A stretch of 64,000 nt of DNA from Ceratotherium simum simum (Eukaryota; Chordata; Mammalia; Perissodactyla; Rhinocerotidae), in NCBI RefSeq assembly GCF_000283155.1, contig NW_004454171.1, positions 9,174,659-9,238,658 on the forward strand, given 5' to 3'. Positions 48,417 to 61,193 of the stretch are shown here, in pieces. Each line of letters begins with the position of its first letter. Positions within the stretch are counted from its first letter, which is position 1. The notes under the pieces were generated by a model, which was not told the DNA's origin, searched no databases, and worked only from the letters and a program-made list of their open reading frames with translations. A program made the translations under genes and the position numbers.

Positions 48417-50100
48417 AACTGGACCTATTCTTTGGAACATGTTTGTGATCATTTTTGTTCTAATCAATAACTTTAATGGAATAAGAAATTGTTTTTGGTA
48501 AACCACGAGTTATTCTCAATAACTAAAAAATCTTATGACAATCTTGTAATGAATTTGTAAATATTCATCTAATTCTTACTATGTTCACAGCACTTTGTGG
48601 TACTTCAAATAAGTGTATAGTTTAATTGTTCTCCTAGAGCTTTTTGTCTATTATGGTAATTTTCAAACATTTACCAAAGTAAAGGCAATAGTTTAATCAA
48701 CCTGATTTACCATTCAGCCAGCTTATTAATTATCAGTGCATGATCAATCTTGCTTCATCTACACCCCTACACACTTACCCCATGTTCCTAGTTATTGTTT
48801 TAATTGACATGTAATTTATATATCCGCAAGTATTTTTAAGAAATTCCCATTGTTTTAATCTACAAATATTCTGCATGCATCTCCAAACATTAATGACTTA
48901 GAACATATACACACAGCCATTATCACCTTAAGACAAATTAACTACTTCCTAATGCGTCAAATCAGATAAGCAGTTTTCAAATTTTTCCTATTGTTTTATA
49001 AGTTGTTTTCACCATTATTACTATTTTATAGTTGTTTATTTGAATTGGAATCCAAATAAGGACTGTACACTAAAATTAGATAATAAAGTCTAAGTTTCTC
49101 TTTTGATATCTTTGGGTACAACCACCTACATCTTTTTTTCTTTGCAATTTTTTGTTTTGTTTTGGCTGAAGAAACCAGAGCATTTGTCCTGTGGTGTTTC
49201 CCACAGTCTGCATTTTGCTAATTGCTTCTCTGTGGTATTGTTAACATGTTGCTCTGTTCCCTGTAATTCTGTAAATCTAGAGCTTGATTCTGATTCAGGT
49301 TCAATTTATTTGGCAGAAATACTTGCTATCAGAAGGCAAGTGTTGTGTACTTCTACCAGGAAGTAATACTTGGTTGTCCCTTTTTGTGATATCAATAGCC
49401 ATTGACAATCGTCACCTTGACCCATTGATTCAATGAGGTTACAAAATGGTAATAATCTAATCCTATCCTTCATTTATTAGCTGGAATCCTATAAAGGAAA
49501 ACTTCCTATCCTTGATTATTTGGTTATCCACAGATAAAGAAAGGCAAAGTAAAGAGTTGGTGCCCAAGCATGCTCCAGAGACAACCCGTGGGCTTGTATG
49601 ATTATTTGTGTATCATTATGAATTCTTGAATTTAAGCATATTTTATGTGTTTCATTACATAAATTTTATTTATTATTGCAGTTATTATCCTTACTGATGT
49701 ATAAATTGTCCCATATTTGGCCAGTGAGGTTTTATTCATATTGCCTCCTTTTGGACATGATGCTAAAAGTTTTTGATAACTTCCCTGTTTTCTGATGTGA
49801 CAAGATATTCCAGGTTCATCCTGTATATTTCTTGCCCTTGCTCTGGAATCAGTCATTTTTCTAAGGAGGGCCCTTTCTGGGAGATGGTATTTAGATACCA
49901 CAGTTTGGGTGCCTAAAGTTTTGTGAATATTTGAAACTCTTTACAAAGCTTGTTAAATTTAAAAAAATTTTGAGTTGTATACTTTATTTTCTAAAATTAA
50001 ATTATATGAACAAACAACAAAAAAATAAAAATAGCAAAAAGAAATATTATTAAAACTAAAGAAAAGTCGTAACCTCATAAAATTTTAAGGTGAGCTTTTA
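48417..50100. other. Intergenic, no gene seen
   Basis: AT-rich DNA downstream of the SelO-like gene. I recognise no gene or clear repeat. The open frame at 49103-49366 shows no motif I know. Confidence 0.45.
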
Positions 50101-50720
50101 CTAATTTTTTAAATTATTAAAGTAATACTTGCTTATGTAAAGTAATACATGGTCATGTAAAAAAATTTTTAAAGAAGTATATCGAATAAATGTGGAAGTC
50201 TTCCTTCACACTCTACTTCCCCCATTATAAGTGTTGTGTCCTTTCAAACTTCTGCTGTACATTTACATACCTATATACAAACATACATATATAAATGCAC
50301 ATGTTTATGTGAGTAGGGGCATACTTGACATATTGCTTTGTAAATTGGCTTTTATTTATGTTTGTTAATGTTCAATGGCAATATGCGCTGATCTCCTCCA
50401 TTTGCTTTCATGGCTTAAAAATATTCCATAGTATAGATACACCATATTTTGTGAAATCATTCACATATTTGTTGCTCATTTGGTTTTCCAGGTGTTTTTT
50501 CCATTATAAATATAGCATTCTTGTCTGTATATCTTTGTATGTAGAAACCTTTATATAGAATTATTTGAGTCAAAAGGTATATGTATTAAAAATGTTTCTA
50601 TATATTGCCAAATTGAACCCCAAGAAGGCTTTACCAGTTAATATTCCCAACAATTTATGACAATACCAGTTTCCTTACACCTTCAGCATTGGATATTATT
50701 GTTTTATATTTTTTTCCAAT
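50100..50720 (-). repeat. Old L1 3' end, antisense
   Basis: ttccatagtatagatacacc, gtcaaaaggtatatgtatta and ccaaattgaaccccaagaag are typical antisense L1M tails. Confidence 0.65.
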
Positions 50721-50869
50721 CTGATACAATGATAATTTGATTTATTATTTTAATATCATTTTTATTACTCATGTAGCAGTTAATTTTTGTTTTTCATGCA
50801 GCAAATAGTGTTTATTTTTCTATCACTAGTATTTTAGTCTTTAATGGTAACTCACTAAACAGATTTTTA

Positions 50870-51064
50870 ATTTTTTTTTTTTGTGAAGAAGATTCGCCCT
50901 GAGCTAATATCTGTGCCCATCTTCCTCTATTTTGTATATGGGACACGGCCACAGCATGGCTTGATGAGCGGTGCATAGGTCTGCACCTGGGATCTGAACC
51001 TGTGAACCCCAGGCCGCCAAAGCAGAGCATGCGAACTTAACCACTATGCCACCAGGCTGGCCCC
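50870..51064 (-). mobile_element. ERE-type SINE with target duplication
   Basis: Minus-strand copy ending gccaccaggctggcccc, flanked by cagatttttaattttt (50860) and agatttttaattttt (51065). Confidence 0.93.
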
Positions 51065-51116
51065 AGATTTTTAATTTTTATATATTCAAATTTGGAAATT
51101 TGAAAAAAGTCTCTTT

Positions 51117-51302
51117 TGGGCTGGCTCCATGGCCTGGGGGTTAAGTTTGGTGTGCTCTGCTTTGGCAGCCTGGGTTCAGTTCCCGGGCACGGACCTACAC
51201 CACTTGGCAGTGGCCATGCTGTGGCAGCGACCCACATATAAAATAGAGGAAGACTGGCACAGATGTTAGCTTAGGATGAATCTTCCTCAGGGAAAAAAAA
51301 GT
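51117..51302 (+). mobile_element. ERE-type SINE (old)
   Basis: Plus-strand copy with head tgggctggctccatggcctg and tail gaatcttcctcagggaaaaa. It stands opposite the copy at 50870, 53 bp away, making an inverted pair of EREs. Confidence 0.9.
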
Positions 51303-52149
51303 TTAAAAAACTCACTTTTGGATTTTATGTCATTCAGTATTGCTTAATTAATAAAAAATATTTTCTCATATTTTCTTCTAGTATTTTTAGAATGTTTACT
51401 TTTAATCTCTCTGAGATTTATTGATTGTTTTTTCCAAATTGATGGATAATGTCCCACTACTATTTATCAAATAGTTTATCTTTTTCACACGTTTGAAATA
51501 CAACTTTTATTATGTACTAAGTTCTCATATATTTGAGCTCATTGCTAGACTTTTTATTCTGTTTTTTTTTCTTTTCAGCTCCTAGCAATGGCCTTCTATT
51601 TTAATTATTTTCCTTTTATAGTATGGTATATTTCGACAGTTGGTCTGCTGTCTGTCATTAATCTTTTTAAATGTTTTCTTTGCTATTTGTTTTAGATGAA
51701 TTTTCCTGTCTGTCAGCTTTCACAAAAAAACCTTGTTGGGATTTTGATTGGGTTTATATTAAATTTATAGACTGACTTGGAAAGAACTGACATCTTTACA
51801 ACATTGAGTCTTCCCATCCAGGAACATAGTACAGGCATTTCTCTCTTTGCAAGCTAAAACCATGCAAAGTGATCTTAATATTTCAGTGGGAAAAATTATT
51901 ATTCTGTGATCTTTAAAAATTTTGGTCAACAATCTTAAAAACTCTTCTGCTGTAGGCTATAGATATACAGGGAATGAAAAAACATAGTAAAACTAATATT
52001 TATTTAGTACATTGTAATTTAAAACATTAGAAACATTGAGAATTAAGTTTTTTACAAAGAAGTGAAACACTTTATCAAGAGTAGCTTGAACAGTGCTTGT
52101 CTTCTTTCTTGTCATATAACTTATAATACAGAGCAAGCATCTCTTTAAC

Positions 52150-55100
52150 TAAACCACAAAAAGCAGGAAAAGAAGGAAAGACAAAAATAGGAACAAAGAA
52201 TAAAGGCAACCAGTAGAAAATAGTAACAGTAGATATTAATCCACCTATATCAATAATCACTTTAAACATCGATGATCTACACACCAATTAAAGGACAGAG
52301 TTCATCAGAGTGGATCAAAAAACAAGACCCAACTATATGCTGTCTACAAGAAACCCACTTATATAAGGACACATATAGCTTAAAAGTAAAGGGATGGAGA
52401 AAAATGTATCATGCTACCACTAAGCAAAAGAAAGCTGGAGTAGCTATATTAATTTTAGACAGAGCCAACATCCAAGCGAGGAAAATTATCAGGGATAAAG
52501 AAAGGCATTACAGAATGATAAAGAGGTTTATTCTCCAAGAAGACATAATATAATTGGATATAATTATAAAATGGATATAATTGACATCTATTGGCTATTT
52601 TATCCAACAGCAGCAGAATACACATTCTTCTCAAGCTCACATGGAACGTTTACCATGACAGACCACATTCTGGGCCATAAAACACAGCTTAACCAACTTA
52701 AAAGAATGGAAATCATGCATTAGTCTGCTCTCAGAGTACAATGGAATTGAACTAGAAATCAATAACAAAAAGATACCTGGAAAATCTCCAAATGCTTGGA
52801 AATTAAACAACACACTTTTAAATAACACATGGGTCAAATAAGGAATCTCAAGGGAAATGAAAAAGTACTTTGAAACAATGATAATGAAAATACAACTTAT
52901 CAAAATTTGTGGGATGCAGTGCTTAAAGGGAAGCTTATAGCAATGAGTGCATATAGTACAAAAGAAGAAAGATCTAAAATCAATAATCTAATCTTCCACC
53001 TTAGGAAGCTGGAAAAAGAAGAGCAAATTAAATCCAAAGTAAGCAGAAGTAAAGAAATAATAAAAATTAGAGCAGAAATCAATGAAATTGAAAACAGGAA
53101 ATCAATAGAGAAAATCAATAAAATGAACAGCTGGCTCTATGAAAGAGAACTAGCTTATCAATAAATTGATAAGCTTCTAGCCAGTCTAAATAAGAAAAAA
53201 GAGGGAAGACACAAATTACTAATATCAGAAATGAAAAAAGGGACATCACTATCAATCCCATGGACATTAAAAGGACAATAAAGTAATGCTATGAACAGCT
53301 CTGTGCCCACAAATTTGATAACCTAAAGGAAATAGATCAATTCCTTGAAAGACACAATCTGCCAAAACTTATACAAGAAGAAATAATCTGAATAGGCCTC
53401 TATCAATTAAAGAGATTGAATCAATAATTAACAACCTTCCAAAACAGAAAGCACCAGACCCAAATGGGTTCATTGGTGAATTCTACCAAACATTTAAGGA
53501 AGAAATTATACGAATTCTCTTACAATCTCTTCCAGAAGATAGAATCAGAAGAAATACTTCCTAACTCATTCTATGAAGCCAGCATTACTATCATACCAAA
53601 ACCAGACAAAGACATTACCAGAAAAGAAAACTATAGACCATTGTCTCTCATGAACATAGATTTAAAATTCCTCAATAAAATATTAGCAAATTGAATCCAA
53701 CAATATAGAAAAAGAATTATACACCACTGCAAAGTGGGGTTTATTCCAGGTATACAAGGATGATTGAACATTCAAAAATCAATTAATGTAATCCATCACA
53801 TCAATAAGCTAAAGATGAAAAATCATATGGTCATATCAATAGATGCAGAAAAAGCATTTGACAAAATTCAAAAGCCATTCATGATAAATACTCTGAAAAA
53901 ACTATGAATAGAGGGGAATTTTCTCAGCTTGATAGAGGACATCTATGAAAAACCTACAGCTAACACTATACTTAATGGTGAGAAACTAGAAGCCTTCTCA
54001 CTAAGGTTAAAACAAGGCAAGGATATCCTCTCTCACCACTGCTTTTCAACATCATACTGGAAGTCCTAGCTAATTCAGTAAGAGAAGAAAAGGAAATAGA
54101 AGGTGTACAGATTGGGAAGGAAGAAAAACTGTCTTTATTTGCAGATGACATGATTGTCTATGTAGAAAATCGAAAACAGTTGACAAAAAACAAACAAAAA
54201 AAAACCCCCCAAACCCTGGAACTAATTAGCAATAATATAGTAAAGTTGCAGGATTCAAGGTTAATATATAAAAATCAATTGCAACTGCATTCCTATATAC
54301 CAGCAATGAGCAATTGGAATCTTAAATTAAAAAGATAATAACATATTAGCATGCCAAAAATGAAATAGTTAGGTAACAAAAGTATGTACAAGATCTATGT
54401 GAGGAGAATTACAAAACTCTGATGAAAGAAATCAAAGAACTCAATAAATGGAGAGATATTCCATGTTCATGGATAGGAAGACTCTGTATTGCCAAGATGT
54501 TTCTTTACAAGTTGATCTATATTTCAATGCAATCTCCCTCAAAATCCCAGTAAGTTATTCTGTGGATATTGACAAGTTGATTCTTAAGTTTATATGGAGA
54601 GACAAAAGATCCAGAATAGCCAACACAATAATGAAGAACAAAATTGGGGGACTGATTACTTGACTTCAAGACTTACTATAAAGCTACAGTAATCAAGACA
54701 GTGTGGTGGGCCGGCCCCATGGCTTAGCAGCTAAGTACACGCACTCCACTGCTGGCGGCCCGGGTTCAGATCCCGGGTGCGCACTGATGCACCGCTTCTC
54801 CGGCCATGCTGAGGCCGCGTCCCACATACAGCAACTAGAAGGATGTGCAGCTATGACATACAACAATCTACTGGGGCTTTGGAGGGAAAATAAATAAAAT
54901 CTTTTAAAAAAAAAAAAAGACAGTGTGGTACTGGCAAAAGAATAGACAAATAGATCAATGAAACAGAATAGACAGCCCAGAAACAGGCCCATATAAATAT
55001 AGTTAATGAATCTTTGACGAAGGAGCAAAGGCAAGACAGTGGAGAAAAATAGTCTTTTCAACTAATGGTAGTGGAACAACTGGATATCCACATGCAAAAA

Positions 55101-55750
55101 GAGAAAAAAAATCTAGACACAGACCTTACATCCTTCACAAAAATTAAATCAAAATGGATCACAGACCGAAACATAAAATGCAAAACCATATAACTCCTAG
55201 AAGATAACATAGGAGAAAATTTAGAGGACCTTGGGTTTAGCAATGACTTTTTAGATACAACACCAATGGCATGATCCATGAAAGAAAGAACTGATAAGCT
55301 AGACTTCATTAAAATTAAAAACTGCTCTGTGAAAGACAATGTCAAGAGAATGAGAAGATAAGCCACAGACTGGGAGAAAATATTTGCAAAAGACATACTG
55401 GTAAAGACTGTTATCCAAAATATATAAAGAATTCTTAAAACTGAACAATAAGGAAATGAACAACCTGATTAAAAAATGGGCAAAGGATCTGAACAGACAC
55501 CATACCCAAGAAAATATACAGATGGCAAATAAGCATATGAAAAGGTGCTTGACATCATATGTCATTAGAGAATTGCAAATTAAGACGACAATAAAATACC
55601 ACGACACACGTCTTGGAATGGCCAAAATCCAGAACACTGACAACACCAAATGCTGGTGAGGATGTGGAGCAACAGGAACTGTTGCTTTCTGTTCAATTTT
55701 GCTGTGAACCCAAAATTCCTTTAAAAAATAAAATATATTAAAATAAAAAA
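52150..55750 (+). mobile_element. L1 retrotransposon remnant (ORF2, truncated, with deletions)
   Basis: Plus-strand L1, 5'-truncated. Endonuclease-type text (SEWIKKQDPTICCLQETHLY) starts about 52290. Reverse-transcriptase text follows: [20 protein letters not shown], then a region with FADDM at about 54140. It ends with ttttgctgtgaacccaaaat and an A-rich tail near 55740. Many stops and frameshifts and a missing part of the 3' UTR show it is long dead. An ERE is nested at 54709. Confidence 0.9.
54709..54918 (+). mobile_element. ERE-type SINE nested in the L1
   Basis: Plus-strand copy with gggccggccccatggcttag and tactggggctttgga. The L1 phrase agacagtgtggt is duplicated on both sides, so the insertion is younger than the L1. 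Confidence 0.96.
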
Positions 55751-55755
55751 ACCCT

Positions 55756-57250
55756 CAATGGATGGCTTAAACACAGATTAGATTGTGCTGAAGAAAGAAT
55801 TATAGTGGGTGGGAATTGAGATCTGATTAATTTGCCCAGAATAGATAAAAAAATGGAAAATATACAAAATTAAGAGAGAAGAATGATAGTTAGAAGGCTT
55901 GACATACATTTCATTAGAGCTCCAGAACTGAATAAGGAGAGGCAATATTTGAAAACAAAATATATGAGAATTTTCCAGAATAGCAAAATCACATATTTGT
56001 AGATTTAGGAGCCTCAGTAAGTTCTCAAGCATTTAAATAAAAAGAAACCCACACTTAGACCCACTGTGTGAGGGCATCCAAAACAAAGAAAGGTCTTAAA
56101 ATAATCTAGCGGGGGAACAAATGATGACCAAAATGAAATGATAATTTGACAGCCAACAATTTGACAGTTGACCATTGCTATTCTCAACAGCAACTGTGGA
56201 ACCTAAAAGATAGTGGGGCCCAATCTCCTCAAAGAACTGAGAGTATTTACTGTCAACCCAGAATTTTGTATCCAGTGAAACCACCTTTCAAGAATGAAGG
56301 TGAAAGACATTTTAGGAAAAACAAACTTGAGATATAACTCAAATACTGGACAACAACTAGATGTGTGAATATGTGTGTGTGTGACTGAAATTAAAGTGTT
56401 CTGAAGTCCTTGTATTGTCCAGGTTAAAGTTAACTTTAGACTTTATTGAGTATGGATGTCATCACTTCTAGGTAGCCATTAAAAGAATAGAAACAGAGCA
56501 TATAAATTTCCAATAAGAAGATTAAAAGATGGAGTAGGAGAAAAATCCTTAATCACATGAAAAGAAGATAAGAAAGGAAGAAAAAACAGAAAAATCCAGA
56601 CAAAAAGAAAGTACAAAATAAGATGTTAAAAACAACTACAACTATATAATCACAAGAAGAGTAAAAAGGAATAAATCTGCCAGTTAAAAGAGAATAATTG
56701 CTGGACCATAAACACAACAAAATCCACTTATACGCCACCTATGCGAGGCAAACCTAGAACGTAATGACATAGAAAGTTGGAAAGTAAATGAATAGAAAGA
56801 TTTCTCAGGCAAATAACTGAAAAAAGATGGCATAGCTATATGAATATTAACAAGCAAAAAGCATTTCATAGGGGTGTATGGTTCAATTCACCAGGAAAAA
56901 ATATAAATAAATTTTGTTCACGCCCAGTAAGGTGACCATATATAAGGCACAATTTGCCAGAAAAATTAAAAGATACTGACAGATCTCAAAGGAGATTTTA
57001 ACACATCCTTCTTAGTACTTGATGGATCAAGCAGACTAGATATTAGGCTATGGAAGATTTGAGCAACATGCTTAGCAAACTTGTTCTAAACAGGTATAGT
57101 ACATTGTACGCCAGCATACATGGGTCATTTATAAAAACTGACTATGAAAGAAGCCAAAAAAGTCTCAACAAACTTCAAAGCCTCAATTATCATGAATTTG
57201 ATAATTTCAGTACCATACCAGCCATTGTTTCTATGATCAAATAAAATATG
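55756..57250 (+). repeat. Old L1- or HAL1-related fragment
   Basis: gtcaacccagaattttgtat, gaatgaaggtgaaagacatt and tgatggatcaagcagactag resemble the 5' half of old L1 or HAL1 elements. It is degenerate, with no usable frame. Confidence 0.5.
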
Positions 57251-59385
57251 TAAAACACATAGTGGAAGCTTAAATGTTCATTTCCCCTTTCAAGACCTGT
57301 TGTAAAATCTTATGTCAGATTCTGTCACGTGGCAGGTTAAATCTTGTTTCCTACTTGATCAAAGCCTGTGGTTTTAATTGCAATTATTCTGTTACCTGGA
57401 TCTTCGTCCTGATGACAACATTATGCAAGAAATTCTGTCGTTATTATGAGTTATGATATAGGAGTACTATTTTAATCCCATACTCCTTCTCCTTGACTCC
57501 ACCCCAGCATTCGTACTTCCCCCACATGCAAATTTGTGGCTGAACTTTTCATAAAAGGAGAACAAATTTTGGTGCGTTTTCACGGCTGACCTAAGCAGAC
57601 TCACTCATGTATAGGCAGTGTGTCTTAAGACCTTTCTGCAGGACACCAGAGATTCTGTTCCACTTGAGTGAAAATCGCACAGAGCTCCTGATCTGGTGGT
57701 TGGGCTTGTCGAAAGCAAACTTTTCCCCCAAGATTAGGCAAAAGCAGCTCGGATTTCTAAGATTCCTGACCGAAAAGACCTTAATACTGGATTCTCTCTT
57801 GGATATTCGCACAAGACAGATCAAACTGGACCCATCACACAGGCAAAGAAAGAATGGAAAGACAGTGCATTCAACCCTTTGGTCCACTAAAGTTGTATCA
57901 GTATTTTGACCACAAAATCAGTTAATGCTCTTCAAAGCTTTCTGAAATACGTATCAACAAATGTTAACACTCACAAACATTTTAATGTTTGAACTTTTTA
58001 GTTTTTCTCCTGTAAAGGAAAGGTACATGGATAGAACATCTACGGATAGAAGTTAGGAGACCTGGGCTGTGATTCAGCTCTGTGGGATCCAGGCTAAGCA
58101 CATCTTCAGGCCTGATTTCTTCTCTGTGAAGTTAGGAATAGGTTTGAATAACACTTTTGGGGTCCTCTGTGAAGCCCATAACAACCACATCTCTCCCCTT
58201 CCCTTCCCCCGTGCCTGGGCTCCTACGCTCTGAGCCCTTTTGATCCACAGTGATGGGTCCCAGTACCTCCTTTTGTTGTGTTCTGGCTACAAATGATTTG
58301 ACAAGGAATGACCCTTTATTCACCTGGGCCAACAAGATTCTCTTTTAAAAATTTTCCTAGTTTAGGGCTAAACGGTAGACCGCCAGTATGTCCTGACCTC
58401 TAGACAGAGGTGACAGAAATTTAGGAGTTGTTGAGTGACTGTCTTCCATCATAGAAACTGAAAAGTAGAGTGACAACACAAAGAGAGTAACAGTGTTTGC
58501 AAAGAGAGTGACAATGAGGCAAGGGTATGGATGGGAGCAGAGATGAGTGTAGGGGAGAAGGATGAGTTTCCAGGCACCAGTTCTAGCCCCTGCCTGAGAG
58601 TCTAGGGGCACACTGAACCTCGGGTTACTGGGTTTCTGCTCCGAATTGTGTAATCAATTCCTACGTTTTGCTTGAGATTGCTCCACTGGTTCTGTTACAT
58701 CAAGTCGGAATCCTAATTAATACAGCGGGCTGGATCATTTCCGGGGTCCCTTCATCTGCACGATTCTGTGGCGGGAGGATGGAGAAATCATTTTTGTTCC
58801 CTCCTCCAGATAGGGACAGGAAGTGCCATTACGGTTTTATACTCTGAAATAAACTCAGCCAAGGGCTGGCTATTCTTTGGATTATAGTGGTACTGGCTTC
58901 TAAATTATTCTTCTCGACTACTAATGCATTTCCCGATCTGCAGACCAAGTGGTAATTTTGATCAAGGTACGTAAGATCCAGATAATCCTTATGAAGGATC
59001 TTTTGTCCTGAACCACACGTGATTGGTTCTGTATCAGGTTAGAGCAGCCTGGACAACTTTGTGTGGCCACAGACACACTGTTTTACTGCTCCTCCTCTGC
59101 TCTAAATCTCCAAATCAGTCTCTAACAAAATTATGCCATTAAGACCTTTCCTGTATCGTCCCAGAGGTCTGTGTAATGATCAGGTTTTGGTCAGGTCTCA
59201 GAAAAGCTGTGTTTTTACTGCATCTGACATCAAAAGAACATCATAAAACAAAAACAGGAAAGAGTTCCTGTGCACAAGAGATTGAATGTAAAGCATTTAC
59301 TTTCTATCCTATTTTAGGCACATGCTTAGGAAAAATCTTGAGCACCTTACCAGTTTTAATTACTAAATATTTTGGTTTTAAAATC
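57251..59385. other. Intergenic, possible old LTR text, no gene
   Basis: 57540-57600 (cataaaaggagaacaaattt) and 58640-58730 (attgctccactggttctgtt, cggaatcctaattaatacag) vaguely recall LTR ends, but I could not define an element. 58045-58145 has MIR-like text. The paired open frames at 57591-57909 are shadows of each other and show no known domain. Confidence 0.35.
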
Positions 59386-59399
59386 TGAATTTGCTTTAT

Positions 59400-59629
59400 T
59401 TTTTTTATTTTATTTTTTTTTTTTTAAAGATTTTATTTATTCATTTTTTCCCCCCAAAGCCCCAGTAGATAGTTGTATGTTGTAGGTTCACATCCTTCTA
59501 GTTGCCGTACGCGGGACCCGGCCCCGGGCTGGACGGGGAAGTGGTGCCTCGGGGCGCGCCTGGGATCCGAACCCGGGCCGCCAGCATCAGAGCGCGCGCA
59601 CTTAACCGCTAAGCCATGGAGCCGGCCCT
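59400..59629 (-). mobile_element. Young ERE-type SINE with target duplication
   Basis: Minus-strand copy with the agccccagtagatagttgta module and head ending gccatggagccggccc. ctgaatttgcttta flanks it on both sides. Confidence 0.95.
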
Positions 59630-60683
59630 GAATTTGCTTTAAATGTCAATTTAGAGCTTACTTTTTTCCCAAATAGTAAAATATAAGATTAATCATCTTC
59701 CTTAAGTAGAAAATAATGCATTAGTTATTATATATTTTCTCCCCACTTTAAGAAGATTTTGAGGTGTTGTACACTTAAAAAGAATATGTAACCATGGAAA
59801 TAAAACTAAGCAAATCTAAAAGTACGTTCAGAAGCCAATTAGAAAGAGAAGGGAGATAATGGTAAAGGGAACTTAAAATAAATTGGTTACTAAAATTGAG
59901 TATTAAATTTATCTGAGGGAAAACATTCCAGGTTGAAGAATACATACGATTGCCTTTTCCTGTCTCTAAATGTTTATTTACAGGATACTTATAGCAGTAT
60001 AATAGACAATCCAAAAACTATCTATTTTTTTTCAATTTAAGTCATTCAACCATTAGAAAACCAAAAACAGAACAGTGTATGTCCAGAACCTCAATCCATC
60101 AAGCAATGAGTTTCAAAGAAACTGAATTCATTCTGCCTCTCCTGTTTTTTTTTTTTTCTTTTTCCTTTTTTGATTTTTCTGAAAATTCTGAAGGTCATGG
60201 AGGTGGAAATGGAAACTATGTCAAGATCAACAAGACTTGAGGAGGCGGAGGATTTTGAATGCTATTTTTTAAAAGGTCAAGTATATTATGAAATAATGTT
60301 GATATCACACTAGATACACTGATATTTCTAGAAATACCATCTCCAGGAAAAATTTTTTTAGCTTTTATTAATTTGATGCTTCTGAACATCATAAAATAAA
60401 TGAACATAAAACATTTTAGTTAACTTGGAAGGGAAGATAAATTCCATTGAAGTGGAAATACAGAGGAAAGATATGTACATTTAGGCAGATATTCTAAATT
60501 CTGTGTTAGGTTAATGATTATGAATGTACTTGAGCGACAGTGAGACGTTTTACATCATTTCTAGTCTGAATACTTCAATATTTTATCTAAACTGAACAAG
60601 ATGTCACGAAAAGAACGTAGCGAAAATGCACCTGCGATTAGAAGTGATTATGCCTATCGCGCACAGACATCTGTATGTCTCCC
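59630..60683 (-). other. APBB1IP: APBB1IP 3' UTR and downstream flank
   Basis: This lies downstream of the APBB1IP stop codon on the minus strand. A minus-strand aataaa is present at about 60363-60368, roughly 320 bases after the stop, and is a plausible poly(A) signal; others lie further away. No other gene was seen. Confidence 0.4.
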
Positions 60684-61193
60684 TTAGGACACGTTGCCTC
60701 TTTTCTTCTGCAGAGCTTTCATGAGATCTGACATGAAATCTTGCTCGCCGCTCCCTGCCCCGCTGGGGGGTCCCGGGTTCTCTTGCCTCTTTGGGGGCAT
60801 GGGAGGCCTTTTGGCGACAACGGGGGACTGCTTCGGGGCTTCGGGGGCGAGGGTGGGTGGGGGCGGCGGAGGAGGCGGTAAGGAAGACCCCGCCTCCCCC
60901 GGACACCACGGCGGTGGGGGAGGCACGAAGTCCGGGGGCGCTTCGTTAAAATCGGGGGGCGGCGGAGGCAGCTCGTCGTCCTCCAGAGGCGGCGGCGGCG
61001 GTGGCGGCGGCAGGGAGTCGTCGGGCGGGGGAGGGAAGCCGCCGCCCGTGCCCTTGGCCTTGGGGGGGGTCACCGGCCTGCAGCTGATGTCTGAGGACCG
61101 TCGCACCGGAGGGGGCGGTGGCAGACTGGACTTCGGAAGGTGATGGGCCCTGGGCGTCCCTGGGTGGTGGTTACCAAGGGCTGGCGTCTTGTC
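60684..61193 (-). CDS. APBB1IP: APBB1IP (RIAM) last coding exon, proline-rich C terminus
   Basis: RIAM links active Rap1 to talin, integrins and Ena/VASP-driven actin assembly in leukocytes and platelets. The exon encodes 169 residues from acceptor tttgttgaag to TAA. It opens DKTPALGNHH, continues with KSSLPPPPPVRRSSD and several PPPPPP blocks including DFVPPPPPW, then VAKRPPMPPKRQENPG, and ends EQDFMSDLMKALQKKRGNVS. Human RIAM has the same order and the same last residues. The polyproline blocks are binding sites for EVH1 domains and profilin. An open frame runs further upstream to 61355, but human homology begins at DK and an acceptor is there, so that extension is intron. The RA and PH domains are encoded outside the window. 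Confidence 0.95.
   Translation of the reverse strand, partial: DKTPALGNHHPGTPRAHHLPKSSLPPPPPVRRSSDISCRPVTPPKAKGTGGGFPPPPDDSLPPPPPPPPLEDDELPPPPPDFNEAPPDFVPPPPPWCPGEAGSSLPPPPPPPPTLAPEAPKQSPVVAKRPPMPPKRQENPGPPSGAGSGEQDFMSDLMKALQKKRGNVS

Noticed and set aside
52272..53694. Open frames with endonuclease and reverse-transcriptase text
   Set aside because: They are pieces of a dead L1, with stops, frameshifts and deletions between them, not a host gene.
60694..61143. Plus-strand open frame of 149 codons, rich in glycine
   Set aside because: It is the antisense of the proline codons of the APBB1IP last exon; GGN runs mirror CCN runs. No independent support.
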